DNA of 21,766 bases, from NCBI GenBank assembly GCA_900549225.1, contig URNP01000023.1, positions 1 to 21,766 on the forward strand. The letters run 5' to 3'. This stretch comes from an uncultured Eubacteriales bacterium (GTDB lineage Bacteria > Bacillota > Clostridia > Christensenellales > CAG-917). The stretch's first letter is position 1. Each line of letters begins with the position of its first letter. Position numbers and translations under genes: made by a program. The notes beneath the pieces are model-generated. The model was not told where the DNA came from. It ran no database searches and worked only from the letters and a program-made list of their open reading frames with translations. Positions 14,501 to 21,510 of the stretch are shown here, one piece after another.

Positions 14501-15484
14501 ATGATAACGAAAATCGTAAAAGCAAGCGACGGCATAAACGAAGGCGCGCAAATCATAAACGAGGGCGGACTCGTTGTTTTCCCGACGGAAACCGTATACG
14601 GACTCGGAGCAAACGCATTTGACCAAAACGCCGTGGCAAAGATTTTCAAGGCGAAGGGCAGACCCGGCGACAATCCGCTTATAGTGCATATATCGTCGCT
14701 TGAACAAGTCAAGGACATTGCGGTGGATATTCCCGACAAGTTTTATGAACTTGCCGAGCGCTTTATGCCCGGACCTCTCACGATAATTCTCAAAAAGAGC
14801 GACAAGATTCCTTACGTCGTCACTGCGGGCGGAGATACCGTCGGCATAAGAATGCCAAAAAACGAGTGGGCAAGGGCGCTTATCGCAAACAGTAAGCCGC
14901 TTGCCGCACCTTCGGCAAATCGCTCGAAACATATCTCGCCCACGACTGCGCAACACGTTTACGAGGACTTGCAGGGACAAGTCGAACTTATCCTTGACGA
15001 CGGACCGTGTGGGGTCGGCATCGAATCCACCGTGCTCGATCTCACTTGCGATACGCCTACCATTTTGCGCCCGGGCGCGATCACTGCCGAAATGCTTCTC
15101 GACATAGTCGGGCAAGTCAGTCAAAACGGCAAAGTCATCAAAATCGCAAAAGCGCCGGGTATGAAATACACTCACTACGCGCCCGTCGTCGAAACGGTTA
15201 TGGCAGAGAATATCGACCACGCCGTCGCACGCTACGACGAGATTGCAAGCGAGGGCAGACGTCCCGTTATCGTCGCGCGCGATATATATAGGGATAAAGT
15301 GGGCGAGCGCGCTCAGATTTCTTTGGGCGTGACGGTAGAGGATTATATCCGTTGCGTTTACAACGCCTTGCACGTTGCCGAAAAGGCTTACGATTATATA
15401 ATCATCGAGCGCTTGGACGGCGCAGGTCTCGAAGCCTCGGTTATGAACAGAGTGGAGAAAGCGGCAGGGGGCAAGTGCGTATGA
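14501..15484 (+). CDS. tsaC: L-threonylcarbamoyladenylate synthase (TsaC/Sua5 type)
   Basis: The 327-residue protein has the YrdC domain motifs VVFPTETVYGLGANA (25-39), KIFKAKGRPGDNPL (47-60) and APSANRSKHISPT. A C-terminal extension containing MKYTHYAP is typical of the longer Sua5 form. The enzyme makes threonylcarbamoyl-AMP from threonine, bicarbonate and ATP, the first step of t6A modification at position 37 of ANN-decoding tRNAs. AGAAGG (about 14488-14493) precedes ATG 14501. The last bases overlap the ywlE start (ATGA), matching the ywlC-ywlE neighbourhood of Bacillus. Confidence 0.95.
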   Translation: MITKIVKASDGINEGAQIINEGGLVVFPTETVYGLGANAFDQNAVAKIFKAKGRPGDNPLIVHISSLEQVKDIAVDIPDKFYELAERFMPGPLTIILKKSDKIPYVVTAGGDTVGIRMPKNEWARALIANSKPLAAPSANRSKHISPTTAQHVYEDLQGQVELILDDGPCGVGIESTVLDLTCDTPTILRPGAITAEMLLDIVGQVSQNGKVIKIAKAPGMKYTHYAPVVETVMAENIDHAVARYDEIASEGRRPVIVARDIYRDKVGERAQISLGVTVEDYIRCVYNALHVAEKAYDYIIIERLDGAGLEASVMNRVEKAAGGKCV

Positions 15485-15924
15485 AAGTGCTTTTCGTATG
15501 TACGGCAAACACTTGTCGTTCGCCTATGCTCGAATATATGTTCAATGCGTATTTGCGCGCAAAGGGAACTACGGATGCGGAAGTCGAAAGCGCGGGACTC
15601 GTTCTTTCAAACGATTATATGAATCCGCTATGCCTTTCCACGCTCGACAGACACGGCGTGCCGTACTTTGACAAACACGCCACGTTCTGTACGAAACAAC
15701 TTTACAAAAAAGCAGATTACGTCTTTGCGATGACGAGTGTGCACGCCGAGATACTTCGTGCAAACTACGGCGCAAAACGCAACCTTTTCGCACTTGACGA
15801 ATTGCTCGGTACGGACGTTCCCGACCCGTTCGGAAAAGGGGAGTCCGCATACGAAGACTTGTATCGTCTGTTTTGGAACGGACTTGACAAAATCTATCGC
15901 ACAATATGCAAAACAGACGCTTGA
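15481..15924 (+). CDS. ywlE: low-molecular-weight phosphatase, probably protein-arginine phosphatase YwlE
   Basis: This 147-residue protein opens with the low-molecular-weight phosphatase P-loop CTANTCRS (Cys7, Arg13; CX5R) and has the general-acid segment VPDPFG. Thr11 in the loop, in place of the Ile usual in tyrosine phosphatases, is the feature that gives Bacillus YwlE its phosphoarginine preference. The protein is therefore likely to reverse McsB-type arginine phosphorylation; no mcsB is in this window. ATG 15481 overlaps the tsaC stop and has AGGGGG upstream; an earlier in-frame start lies inside tsaC and is not credible. The stop codon lies in the loop of the following terminator. Confidence 0.9.
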   Translation: MKVLFVCTANTCRSPMLEYMFNAYLRAKGTTDAEVESAGLVLSNDYMNPLCLSTLDRHGVPYFDKHATFCTKQLYKKADYVFAMTSVHAEILRANYGAKRNLFALDELLGTDVPDPFGKGESAYEDLYRLFWNGLDKIYRTICKTDA

Positions 15925-15937
15925 GCGTCTGTTTTTT
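15911..15937 (+). terminator. intrinsic terminator overlapping the ywlE stop
   Basis: AAACAGACGC (15911-15920), loop TTGA and GCGTCTGTTT (15925-15934) form a 10-bp stem running into six T residues (15932-15937). The ywlE stop codon TGA (15922-15924) lies in the loop. The opposite strand carries a shorter T4 tail, so the hairpin may also stop transcription of the converging ferritin-like gene. Confidence 0.9.
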
Positions 15938-15966
15938 GAGTATAAAACGGCGTTTGCGTTCGCTCG

Positions 15967-16479
15967 TTATCTTTCGCACCTTTCGCTTTCGACGTTGAAG
16001 TTGTCTTTGAGAAGTTGCTTGAATACGCTTATATGCACCTCTTCGTCGAGTATGATCCTTTCGAGCAGCATCTTTACGCTATCGGTCGAAAGATTGAGAA
16101 TGGTGCGCTCATAGTTCATAATTGCGTTTTGCTCGGCGAGAATGTTTTCGCGAAGATATTTTCTCGGGTCGAGAGTGTAGTTGGCAAAACTACCGTTCCA
16201 ATACGTCCTTGCGCCCATAATCGGATAACCGCCAAGTTGATATATGGCTTTTCCTAGCAACTCGTGGTGGCGCATCTCGGTGATTGCGATGCCTTCGAGC
16301 GCTTCCTGAATATCGGGATATTTCGGCGTTATGTACATTTGAAAGCAGTAGGTCATCACGGCGGTGAGTTCGCCCGACGAGCCCGAGTAGACGGGCATCA
16401 GCAACTTTGACTCGGCAACGTTAGGCTCAACCTGAATCTCGGGATAGGGCAAGTTGCTCGCATATTTTGATAAGTCCAT
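15967..16479 (-). CDS. ferritin-like di-iron protein
   Basis: The 170-residue protein is a helical bundle with the ligand pattern of rubrerythrin/ferritin-like proteins: E37 in the first helix, E68-x2-H71 in the second, E116 in the third and E146-x2-H149 in the fourth. Such proteins bind two iron or manganese ions and act in peroxide or metal handling in the cytosol. There is no rubredoxin cysteine domain, so it is not a full rubrerythrin, and the exact reaction cannot be told. The start is supported by AGAGGTGA 5-6 nt upstream on the minus strand. It is a single-gene unit, convergent with ywlE and divergent from secG. Confidence 0.8.
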   Translation of the reverse strand: MDLSKYASNLPYPEIQVEPNVAESKLLMPVYSGSSGELTAVMTYCFQMYITPKYPDIQEALEGIAITEMRHHELLGKAIYQLGGYPIMGARTYWNGSFANYTLDPRKYLRENILAEQNAIMNYERTILNLSTDSVKMLLERIILDEEVHISVFKQLLKDNFNVESERCER

Positions 16480-16503
16480 ATTTCACCTCTCTTGGTTTTG
16501 CAC

Positions 16504-16509
16504 ATTATA
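16504..16509 (-). promoter_or_regulatory. -10 box of the ferritin-like gene promoter
   Basis: A perfect TATAAT reads on the minus strand at 16509-16504, placing the transcript start near 16497 with an 18-nt leader that holds the AGAGGTGA ribosome binding site. The -35 is not clear: the best TCGACA is 20 nt away. That suggests activator dependence or a non-standard promoter. Confidence 0.5.
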
Positions 16510-16589
16510 TTCGGTACGCTCAAAATGTGTGTCGAACCCAAAAAGTTGCGATATATGTCAATTAACGTTCAAAATATGTATAAAACCGC

Positions 16590-16618
16590 TTGCAAATTGC
16601 GTTTCCGTGTGCTAAAAT
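16590..16618 (+). promoter_or_regulatory. secG promoter (sigma-A type)
   Basis: -35 TTGCAA (16590-16595), a 17-nt spacer and -10 TAAAAT (16613-16618) form a good housekeeping promoter. Transcription would start near 16625, leaving a short leader with a strong AGGAGGT (16634-16640) before ATG 16647. Confidence 0.75.
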
Positions 16619-16646
16619 TTCAAAGTAACTTTTAGGAGGTATAGAT

Positions 16647-16967
16647 ATGCTTGATACATTGAACGCAATCTTGCTTGCTGCCGAACAAGGCGTAAGGCGT
16701 GCGGATTATGAAATATGTTTGAAAGTGTTTCTCATATTGATGGTAGTTGCCGCAGTTGCAATTATCGTCGTCATAATGATGCAAAAGGGCACAAACGACA
16801 ACGTAGGCGTCATTACGGGCGCAAGCGATACCTATTACGGTAAGAACAAGTCGACCAACAAAGAAAGTATTTTGAAAAAAATCACGTTCGGTCTCTTTGC
16901 ATTCATCATCGTTTGCTCGATTATCTGCTTCGTTATGTGGGGTCTTCTCCCTGATGCGAATGCATAA
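16647..16967 (+). CDS. secG: preprotein translocase subunit SecG
   Basis: The 106-residue protein has two transmembrane helices (about 26-45 and 78-98) and the family core VIMMQKGTNDNVG followed by a polar linker with Gly, Tyr and Lys (GASDTYYGKNKS). SecG is the small subunit of the SecYEG protein-export channel. It is longer than most SecG (about 75-80 residues) because of an N-terminal segment of roughly 25 residues. The AGGAGGT directly upstream supports the early ATG. It is followed by a terminator and smpB; rnr, often placed between secG and smpB, is absent. Confidence 0.93.
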   Translation: MLDTLNAILLAAEQGVRRADYEICLKVFLILMVVAAVAIIVVIMMQKGTNDNVGVITGASDTYYGKNKSTNKESILKKITFGLFAFIIVCSIICFVMWGLLPDANA

Positions 16968-16989
16968 TCGCAACACAATCGGTATCCTG

Positions 16990-17020
16990 ACGGCTCGTAT
17001 TTCGAGCCGTTTTCTTTTTT
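16990..17020 (+). terminator. intrinsic terminator of secG
   Basis: ACGGCTCG (16990-16997), loop TATTT and CGAGCCGT (17003-17010) form an 8-bp stem followed by a T-rich run (TTTTCTTTTTT, 17010-17020). This makes smpB an independent transcription unit. Confidence 0.92.
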
Positions 17021-17057
17021 CTTGGCAAAAGACGCGGATTTTCAATCGACTCAACGC

Positions 17058-17086
17058 TTGAATATGTCCGTGCGATAATATATAAT
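17058..17086 (+). promoter_or_regulatory. smpB promoter with start point at the ATG
   Basis: -35 TTGAAT (17058-17063), a 17-nt spacer and a perfect -10 TATAAT (17081-17086) form a strong promoter. The expected start point, 6-7 nt downstream, falls at 17092-17094, that is, on the smpB start codon at 17093. No ribosome binding site is present. Confidence 0.7.
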
Positions 17087-17092
17087 CGAACT

Positions 17093-17545
17093 ATGATAAA
17101 CATCGTTGCAACCAACAAAAAAGCGTATCACGACTATTTCGTCGAGGACACCTACGAGGCGGGCATCGCGCTCGTCGGGTGTGAAGTGAAGTCCGTACGT
17201 CTCGGAGCAGTCAACCTCCGAGATAGTTTCGTCATAATCAAAAACGGCGAAGTGTTTATGCTCGGCGCACATATTTCTCCGTATAAGATGGGCAGTTACA
17301 ACAACGTTGACCCCCGTCGCACGAGAAAGTTGCTCCTCAACCGCTCCGAAATCAACAAACTCCGCGGAAAAGTCGAGCAAAAGGGTTACACGCTCATTCC
17401 TCTCAAAGTGTACTTTAAGGACGCTCTCGTCAAAATCGAACTCGGACTTTGCCGAGGCAAAGAATTGCACGACAAACGCGAGGCTATCAAGGAAAAAGAG
17501 AACAAACGCAATCTTCAACGCGTTATGAAAGAGTACAACAGATAG
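17093..17545 (+). CDS. smpB: SsrA-binding protein SmpB
   Basis: The 150-residue protein shows the SmpB signature from ATNKKAYHDYFVEDTYEAGI through GCEVKSVRLGAVNLRDSF, and a basic C-terminal tail (KELHDKREAIKEK...NLQRVMKEYNR) that enters the mRNA channel of the ribosome. SmpB binds tmRNA and rescues stalled ribosomes by trans-translation. Length is normal. The ATG at 17093 coincides with the predicted transcript start, so the message is probably leaderless. No tmRNA gene is visible in the 95 bp that follow or elsewhere in the window. Confidence 0.96.
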   Translation: MINIVATNKKAYHDYFVEDTYEAGIALVGCEVKSVRLGAVNLRDSFVIIKNGEVFMLGAHISPYKMGSYNNVDPRRTRKLLLNRSEINKLRGKVEQKGYTLIPLKVYFKDALVKIELGLCRGKELHDKREAIKEKENKRNLQRVMKEYNR

Positions 17546-17640
17546 TTTTTCTTTGCGCTTCCAAAACGGAGCGTCGACTGTCTTAAATTGTCAAATTCAA
17601 AAGAGAAATAAGTTTTCGCGCATTAGCGCACGAGGTATAC

Positions 17641-18930
17641 ATGAAAAGAATAGAAACAACTTGCGTTCAGGGCGGATACACGCCCAAGAACGGCGAACCG
17701 AGACAAATTCCTATCATTCAAAGCACGACTTTCAAGTACGATACAAGTGACGATATGGCAAAACTCTTCGACTTGGAAGCAAGCGGGTATTTTTACACCA
17801 GACTTCAAAATCCCACCAACGACTACGTTGCGGCAAAACTCACCGAACTCGAGGGCGGCACGGCAGGAATGCTCACCTCGTCGGGACAGGCAGCAAACTT
17901 CTACGCGGTTTTCAATATTGCCAACGCAGGCGATCACGTCATTGCGGTAAGCGCGATTTACGGCGGCACTTTCAACCTCTTCAACGTCACTATGAGAAAG
18001 ATGGGCGTGGATTTCACGTTCATTTCTCCCGACAGCACCGAAGAGGAAATCGACGCGGCGTTCAAACCGAATACCAAAGCCGTTTTCGGCGAAACCATAG
18101 CAAACCCCGCACTCAGAATGTTTGATATCGAACTTTTTGCGAAGGTCGCTCACAGACACGGCGTACCCCTTATCGTCGACAACACTTTCGCAACGCCGAT
18201 AAACTGCCGTCCGATAGAGTGGGGCGCGGATATCGTCACGCATTCGACGACGAAATATCTTGACGGACACGGCGCGGCTGTCGGCGGCGCAATCGTGGAC
18301 GGCGGAAAATTCGACTGGCTCGCACACGCAGACAAGTTCCCAGGACTTTGCACTCCCGACGAGAGTTATCACGGCATAACGTACGCGGAAAAATTCGGTT
18401 TGGGCGGTGCGTTCATCACGAAGTGTACGGCGCAACTGATGAGGGATTTCGGCTCGATTCAAAGCCCGCAAAACGCTTTCTTGCTCAATCTCGGAATGGA
18501 GAGTTTGCACGTCAGAGTCGCGCGTCATTGCGAAAACGGACTTGCTCTTGCAAAGTATCTTGCGTCGGATGATAGAATCGCGTGGGTCAAATATCCCTCG
18601 CTCGAAGGCGACGAGGACTATGCGCTTGCCAAGAAGTATTGCCCGGGCGGCACTTGCGGCGTGGTGAGTTTCGGTGTTAAGGGCGGAAGAAAAGCCGCAG
18701 AAGAGTTTATGAAAGGGCTCAAAATCATTGCTATCGAAACGCACGTTGCCGACGCACGCAGTTGCTGTTTGCATCCTGCAAGTTCAACCCACCGTCAACT
18801 CACCGACGGCGAACTTCAAAACGCAGGAGTGTCGCCCGATCTCGTGCGCCTCTCTTGCGGACTCGAAAACTCGCTCGATCTCATCGACGACGTCAAACAA
18901 GCGCTTGACAACGCACATATCGAGGCTTAA
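17641..18930 (+). CDS. metY: O-acetylhomoserine sulfhydrylase (PLP enzyme MetY)
   Basis: The 429-residue protein belongs to the Cys/Met metabolism PLP-dependent family. It has phosphate-binding YTRLQNPT (52-59) and SSGQAA (80-85), D180 in VDNTFATP, and the PLP lysine K205 in HSTTKYLDGHG. The insertion-rich length of about 430 and the SGQAANFYAVF block fit MetY, which makes homocysteine from O-acetylhomoserine and sulfide, rather than the shorter MetB/MetC (about 380). GAGGT upstream of ATG 17641 is the ribosome binding site. metA follows by 30 bp and supplies its substrate. I see no SAM riboswitch or T-box in the short upstream region. Confidence 0.93.
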   Translation: MKRIETTCVQGGYTPKNGEPRQIPIIQSTTFKYDTSDDMAKLFDLEASGYFYTRLQNPTNDYVAAKLTELEGGTAGMLTSSGQAANFYAVFNIANAGDHVIAVSAIYGGTFNLFNVTMRKMGVDFTFISPDSTEEEIDAAFKPNTKAVFGETIANPALRMFDIELFAKVAHRHGVPLIVDNTFATPINCRPIEWGADIVTHSTTKYLDGHGAAVGGAIVDGGKFDWLAHADKFPGLCTPDESYHGITYAEKFGLGGAFITKCTAQLMRDFGSIQSPQNAFLLNLGMESLHVRVARHCENGLALAKYLASDDRIAWVKYPSLEGDEDYALAKKYCPGGTCGVVSFGVKGGRKAAEEFMKGLKIIAIETHVADARSCCLHPASSTHRQLTDGELQNAGVSPDLVRLSCGLENSLDLIDDVKQALDNAHIEA

Positions 18931-18960
18931 AATCCCGATTTTGCAGTATATAGGTGAATT

Positions 18961-19863
18961 ATGCCGATAATTATTCCCAAAGGTTTGCCTGCGTTCAAAA
19001 GCCTCACCGACGAAAAGATTTTCGTTATGGACGAGGCTCGCGCTGTAGGGCAGGACATACGCCCCATAGAGATTGCAATTCTCAATCTCATGCCCACCAA
19101 AGAAACGACGGAAACGCAACTCATAAGACTTTTGAGCAACTCTCCGCTTCAAATCAACGTCACGCTCATCAAGACGGATTCCTACGAGCCTACGCATGTT
19201 TCGTTAGGACATATGATTCGTTTCTACAAGAGTCTCGACGAAGTTAAAAAAATGAAGTTTGACGGTATGATCGTAACGGGTGCACCTGTCGAAACAATAC
19301 CGTTTGAAGAAGTCAAATATTGGCATGAACTTGAACAAATCATGGATTTTGCCGACAAAAACGTGACGAGCACGATCTATATTTGTTGGGGAGCGCAAGC
19401 CGCGCTCTATCACAAGTTCGGCATACAAAAGCAGAATCTTCCTTCAAAACTTTTCGGTGTATATCCCGCTCACGCCGTCGTCAGCAAAGATATGCTCTTA
19501 AAAGGTATGGACGACACTTTCTATATCCCGATTTCTCGTCACACTCGCATCGACGAGGACGCATTGAGAAAAGTGCCTTCCGTCAAGATTCTTGCAGAGT
19601 CGCCCGAAGCAGGCGTCGTCATAGCCAAAACCACCGACAACAAATCATTCTTTTTCACGGGACACAGCGAGTACGACCGTTACACTCTTCGCAACGAGTA
19701 CCTGCGTGACCTCGAAAAAGGTTTGCCCATTCAAAAACCCGTCAACTATTTCCTCTCGGATTCTCTCGATTCCGTCGATATGAAGTGGCGTTCAACGGCA
19801 AATTTGTTGTTTTATAATTGGTTGAATTACTACGTTTACCAAGTCACCCCGTATTGCTTGTAA
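18961..19863 (+). CDS. metA: homoserine O-acetyltransferase (MetA family)
   Basis: The 300-residue protein follows MetA closely: MPIIIPKGLPA start, catalytic Cys142 (YICWGAQAA), and H235 and E237 in FTGHSEYD. Residue 111 is Glu (TGAPVETIPFEEVKYW). In characterised MetA enzymes Glu111 goes with acetyl-CoA and Gly111 with succinyl-CoA, so this enzyme should make O-acetylhomoserine. That fits the MetY partner directly upstream. AGGTGA lies 7 nt before ATG 18961. The last codons (PYCL and the stop) form one arm of a 145-bp palindrome (19849-19993), which also supplies the probable terminator. Confidence 0.95.
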   Translation: MPIIIPKGLPAFKSLTDEKIFVMDEARAVGQDIRPIEIAILNLMPTKETTETQLIRLLSNSPLQINVTLIKTDSYEPTHVSLGHMIRFYKSLDEVKKMKFDGMIVTGAPVETIPFEEVKYWHELEQIMDFADKNVTSTIYICWGAQAALYHKFGIQKQNLPSKLFGVYPAHAVVSKDMLLKGMDDTFYIPISRHTRIDEDALRKVPSVKILAESPEAGVVIAKTTDNKSFFFTGHSEYDRYTLRNEYLRDLEKGLPIQKPVNYFLSDSLDSVDMKWRSTANLLFYNWLNYYVYQVTPYCL

Positions 19864-19993
19864 AAGTACTATTTAGCGAACAACTGCGGCAGAGCCTGTC
19901 TTCTAAACAGTCACGTACGATAAGTACGCTCCTGTCTATAAGACAGGCTCTTTCTTGTTCTTCATCTAAATATTCCATTTACAAGCAATACGG
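19849..19993. repeat. 145-bp ungapped imperfect palindrome overlapping the metA 3' end
   Basis: The two halves, 19849-19920 and 19922-19993, are inverted copies matching at 51 of 72 positions without gaps around centre 19921. Conserved blocks are a 16-mer at the outer ends (19849-19864 and 19978-19993), TATTTAG, a 12-mer (19891-19902 and 19940-19951), ACAG, and CGTAC next to the loop. The left outer arm encodes the last four residues and stop of MetA. It may be a miniature inverted-repeat element or an old inverted duplication. Confidence 0.8.
19891..19962 (+). terminator. probable metA terminator (inner part of the palindrome)
   Basis: AGAGCCTGTCTT (19891-19902) pairs with AAGACAGGCTCT (19940-19951), with a second nested stem CGTAC-GATAA-GTACG (19914-19928). 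A T-rich tail, TTTCTTGTTCTT, follows. The long loop is unusual, but the tail is compatible with transcription termination after metA. Confidence 0.6.
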
Positions 19994-20026
19994 AGGGGGA
20001 GAAAACTTTTTTTCAAATAAACAAAT

Positions 20027-20053
20027 AAAAGCACGCAAAATTTGCGTGCTTTT
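20027..20053. terminator. bidirectional terminator between metA and the M20 peptidase gene
   Basis: AAAAGCACGCAAA (20027-20039), a single A and TTTGCGTGCTTTT (20041-20053) form a perfect 13-bp inverted repeat with T4 on either strand. It lies 24 bp past the end of the minus-strand peptidase gene and downstream of metA, so it can serve both converging units. Confidence 0.85.
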
Positions 20054-20077
20054 ATGGTGTTTTTGAGTAACAAATAA

Positions 20078-21394
20078 TTATTTGTAGTTTTGGACGAATC
20101 TCTTGAAGAAGCCGACGCATTCCTCGATCGATTTGATATCCACGTTTTCGTTGGATGCGTGCATGCCGCCGAGTTGACTGAACGAGAGTGCGCAGGGCGT
20201 GCAACGTATGGCGTTGGTCGAGATTTGCTGAAGGACTCTGCAATCCGTGCCGCCGAACATAAGGTAGGGTACGACTGCAACGTCGGGATAGACCTCGTTG
20301 AGTGCTTTTTTGTACATTTGATAGCCTTCGCCGTTGATATCGATCATCGGGGAAGCCTCGCGCGATTGCAACACTTCGACTTCGAGGTCGTACTTCTTTG
20401 CGAGTTTGCGCAGTTTGTTGAAGCAATCTTCGCTCTTATCGGTGGGCGCAAAGCGCAGGTTTGCCACAACCCATGCGTCTTGAGGTATTACGTTCGGTGC
20501 TTGAGCGCCGCTTGACATCGTAAAGACCATCGTCGTTGCAAACATACTGTTGCCGTATGCGGCGTTGATTTTCGGAGCGAGTTTTGACACCCACCAACCC
20601 GTAAGACCGATAGTCTTGCAGAATAGGTTGAGGGGAGCGCCGAGTGCATCGCCGAGTCCGTAGATCATTGCCTTTGCCGCTTTTGACATTCTCGGCTTGA
20701 AAACGGTGTGATGCTCGCAGTAGTTTACGAAAGCCGCAAGTCTAGCGATTGGAGTATGCTTTGGCGGTTGAGAACTGTGACCGCCTTTGCCGCGCGCTAT
20801 GAATTTGACGTCGGCATAGCCTTTTTCGAGAATACCGACGGCGGCAACGTCCTTCTTCATAAGACTGAACGCTTTTTTGATGATTGCGCCGCCTTCGTCA
20901 ATAACCATAAACGGAGTGATGCCTTGCGATTTGAACCAATCGCGCGCCATGCTTGCGCCGGGGCCCGAAGTCTCCTCGTTGTCGCTGTAACTGAGATATA
21001 CGTCTTGCTCTGGTATGAAACCTTGTTCAATGAGTTCGTCAACCGCCTGTATGGTGGAAAAGAGCGTGTTTTTGCAATCCATTGCGCCTCTGCCGTACAC
21101 TTTGCCGTCAACGACCGTTGCACTGAATGGAGGATATTTCCAATCTCCGCCGACTGCGGGAACGACGTCTTGATGCGCCATAAGCACCAACGGGCGAGCG
21201 CTTGACTTTCCGCTCCACTTGTACAGCAAAACGTCACCGCCGACGCTTATTTTTTGGCACGTAGCCGTAACGTGCGGAAATTCTTCGTCAAGCACTTTGT
21301 GGAATGCCTCGAAGTATTCGTGACCGCTGTTTGTGACGGTGGGGCATTGAATAAGTTTTGCAAAACTATCAACGTATCCGTTTTGATTTTTCAT
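20078..21394 (-). CDS. M20 family zinc metallopeptidase (carboxypeptidase type)
   Basis: The 438-residue protein has the M20 co-catalytic zinc site: MAHQDVVP (H74, D76), GRGAMDCKN (D106, bridging), DNEETSG (E140 general base, E141), D166 in VIDEGG, and a late His412 in GGMHASNE. An inserted dimerisation domain begins near 190. Length and motifs fit the CPS1/PM20D1-like carboxypeptidase branch that removes or releases amino acids from small peptides or N-acyl amino acids; the exact substrate is open. No signal peptide is present. ATG 21394 is preceded by AGAGGTG at 5 nt, so I reject the longer TTG start at 21421. It is a single-gene unit on the minus strand. Confidence 0.9.
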   Translation of the reverse strand: MKNQNGYVDSFAKLIQCPTVTNSGHEYFEAFHKVLDEEFPHVTATCQKISVGGDVLLYKWSGKSSARPLVLMAHQDVVPAVGGDWKYPPFSATVVDGKVYGRGAMDCKNTLFSTIQAVDELIEQGFIPEQDVYLSYSDNEETSGPGASMARDWFKSQGITPFMVIDEGGAIIKKAFSLMKKDVAAVGILEKGYADVKFIARGKGGHSSQPPKHTPIARLAAFVNYCEHHTVFKPRMSKAAKAMIYGLGDALGAPLNLFCKTIGLTGWWVSKLAPKINAAYGNSMFATTMVFTMSSGAQAPNVIPQDAWVVANLRFAPTDKSEDCFNKLRKLAKKYDLEVEVLQSREASPMIDINGEGYQMYKKALNEVYPDVAVVPYLMFGGTDCRVLQQISTNAIRCTPCALSFSQLGGMHASNENVDIKSIEECVGFFKRFVQNYK

Positions 21395-21406
21395 TTTGCA
21401 CCTCTG

Positions 21407-21451
21407 ATTATAAGATAGCAATATTATACAACGCGCCTACGAAATACACAA
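21407..21451 (-). promoter_or_regulatory. candidate promoter(s) of the M20 peptidase gene
   Basis: Two perfect TATAAT boxes read on the minus strand, at 21428-21423 and 21412-21407. The distal one has a weak -35, TTGTGT (21451-21446), at 17 nt and would start transcription near 21416. The proximal one lacks a -35 and would lie almost on the ribosome binding site, so the distal box is preferred. Confidence 0.5.
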
Positions 21452-21510
21452 GTGTAAATTTGTCGCAATTCGGTACGAAAATCAGTGTGTTTATTAATTA
21501 TTTGTAAATT

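Noticed and set aside
17546..17640. tmRNA (ssrA) or SAM riboswitch between smpB and metY
   Set aside because: The gap is 95 bp, too short for tmRNA, and shows neither the tRNA-like ends nor the SAM riboswitch core; only a short GCGC-ATTA-GCGC hairpin is visible.
19844..19978. Minus-strand frame of 44 codons within the 145-bp palindrome
   Set aside because: There is no ribosome binding site, and the sequence is explained by the inverted repeat of the metA end.
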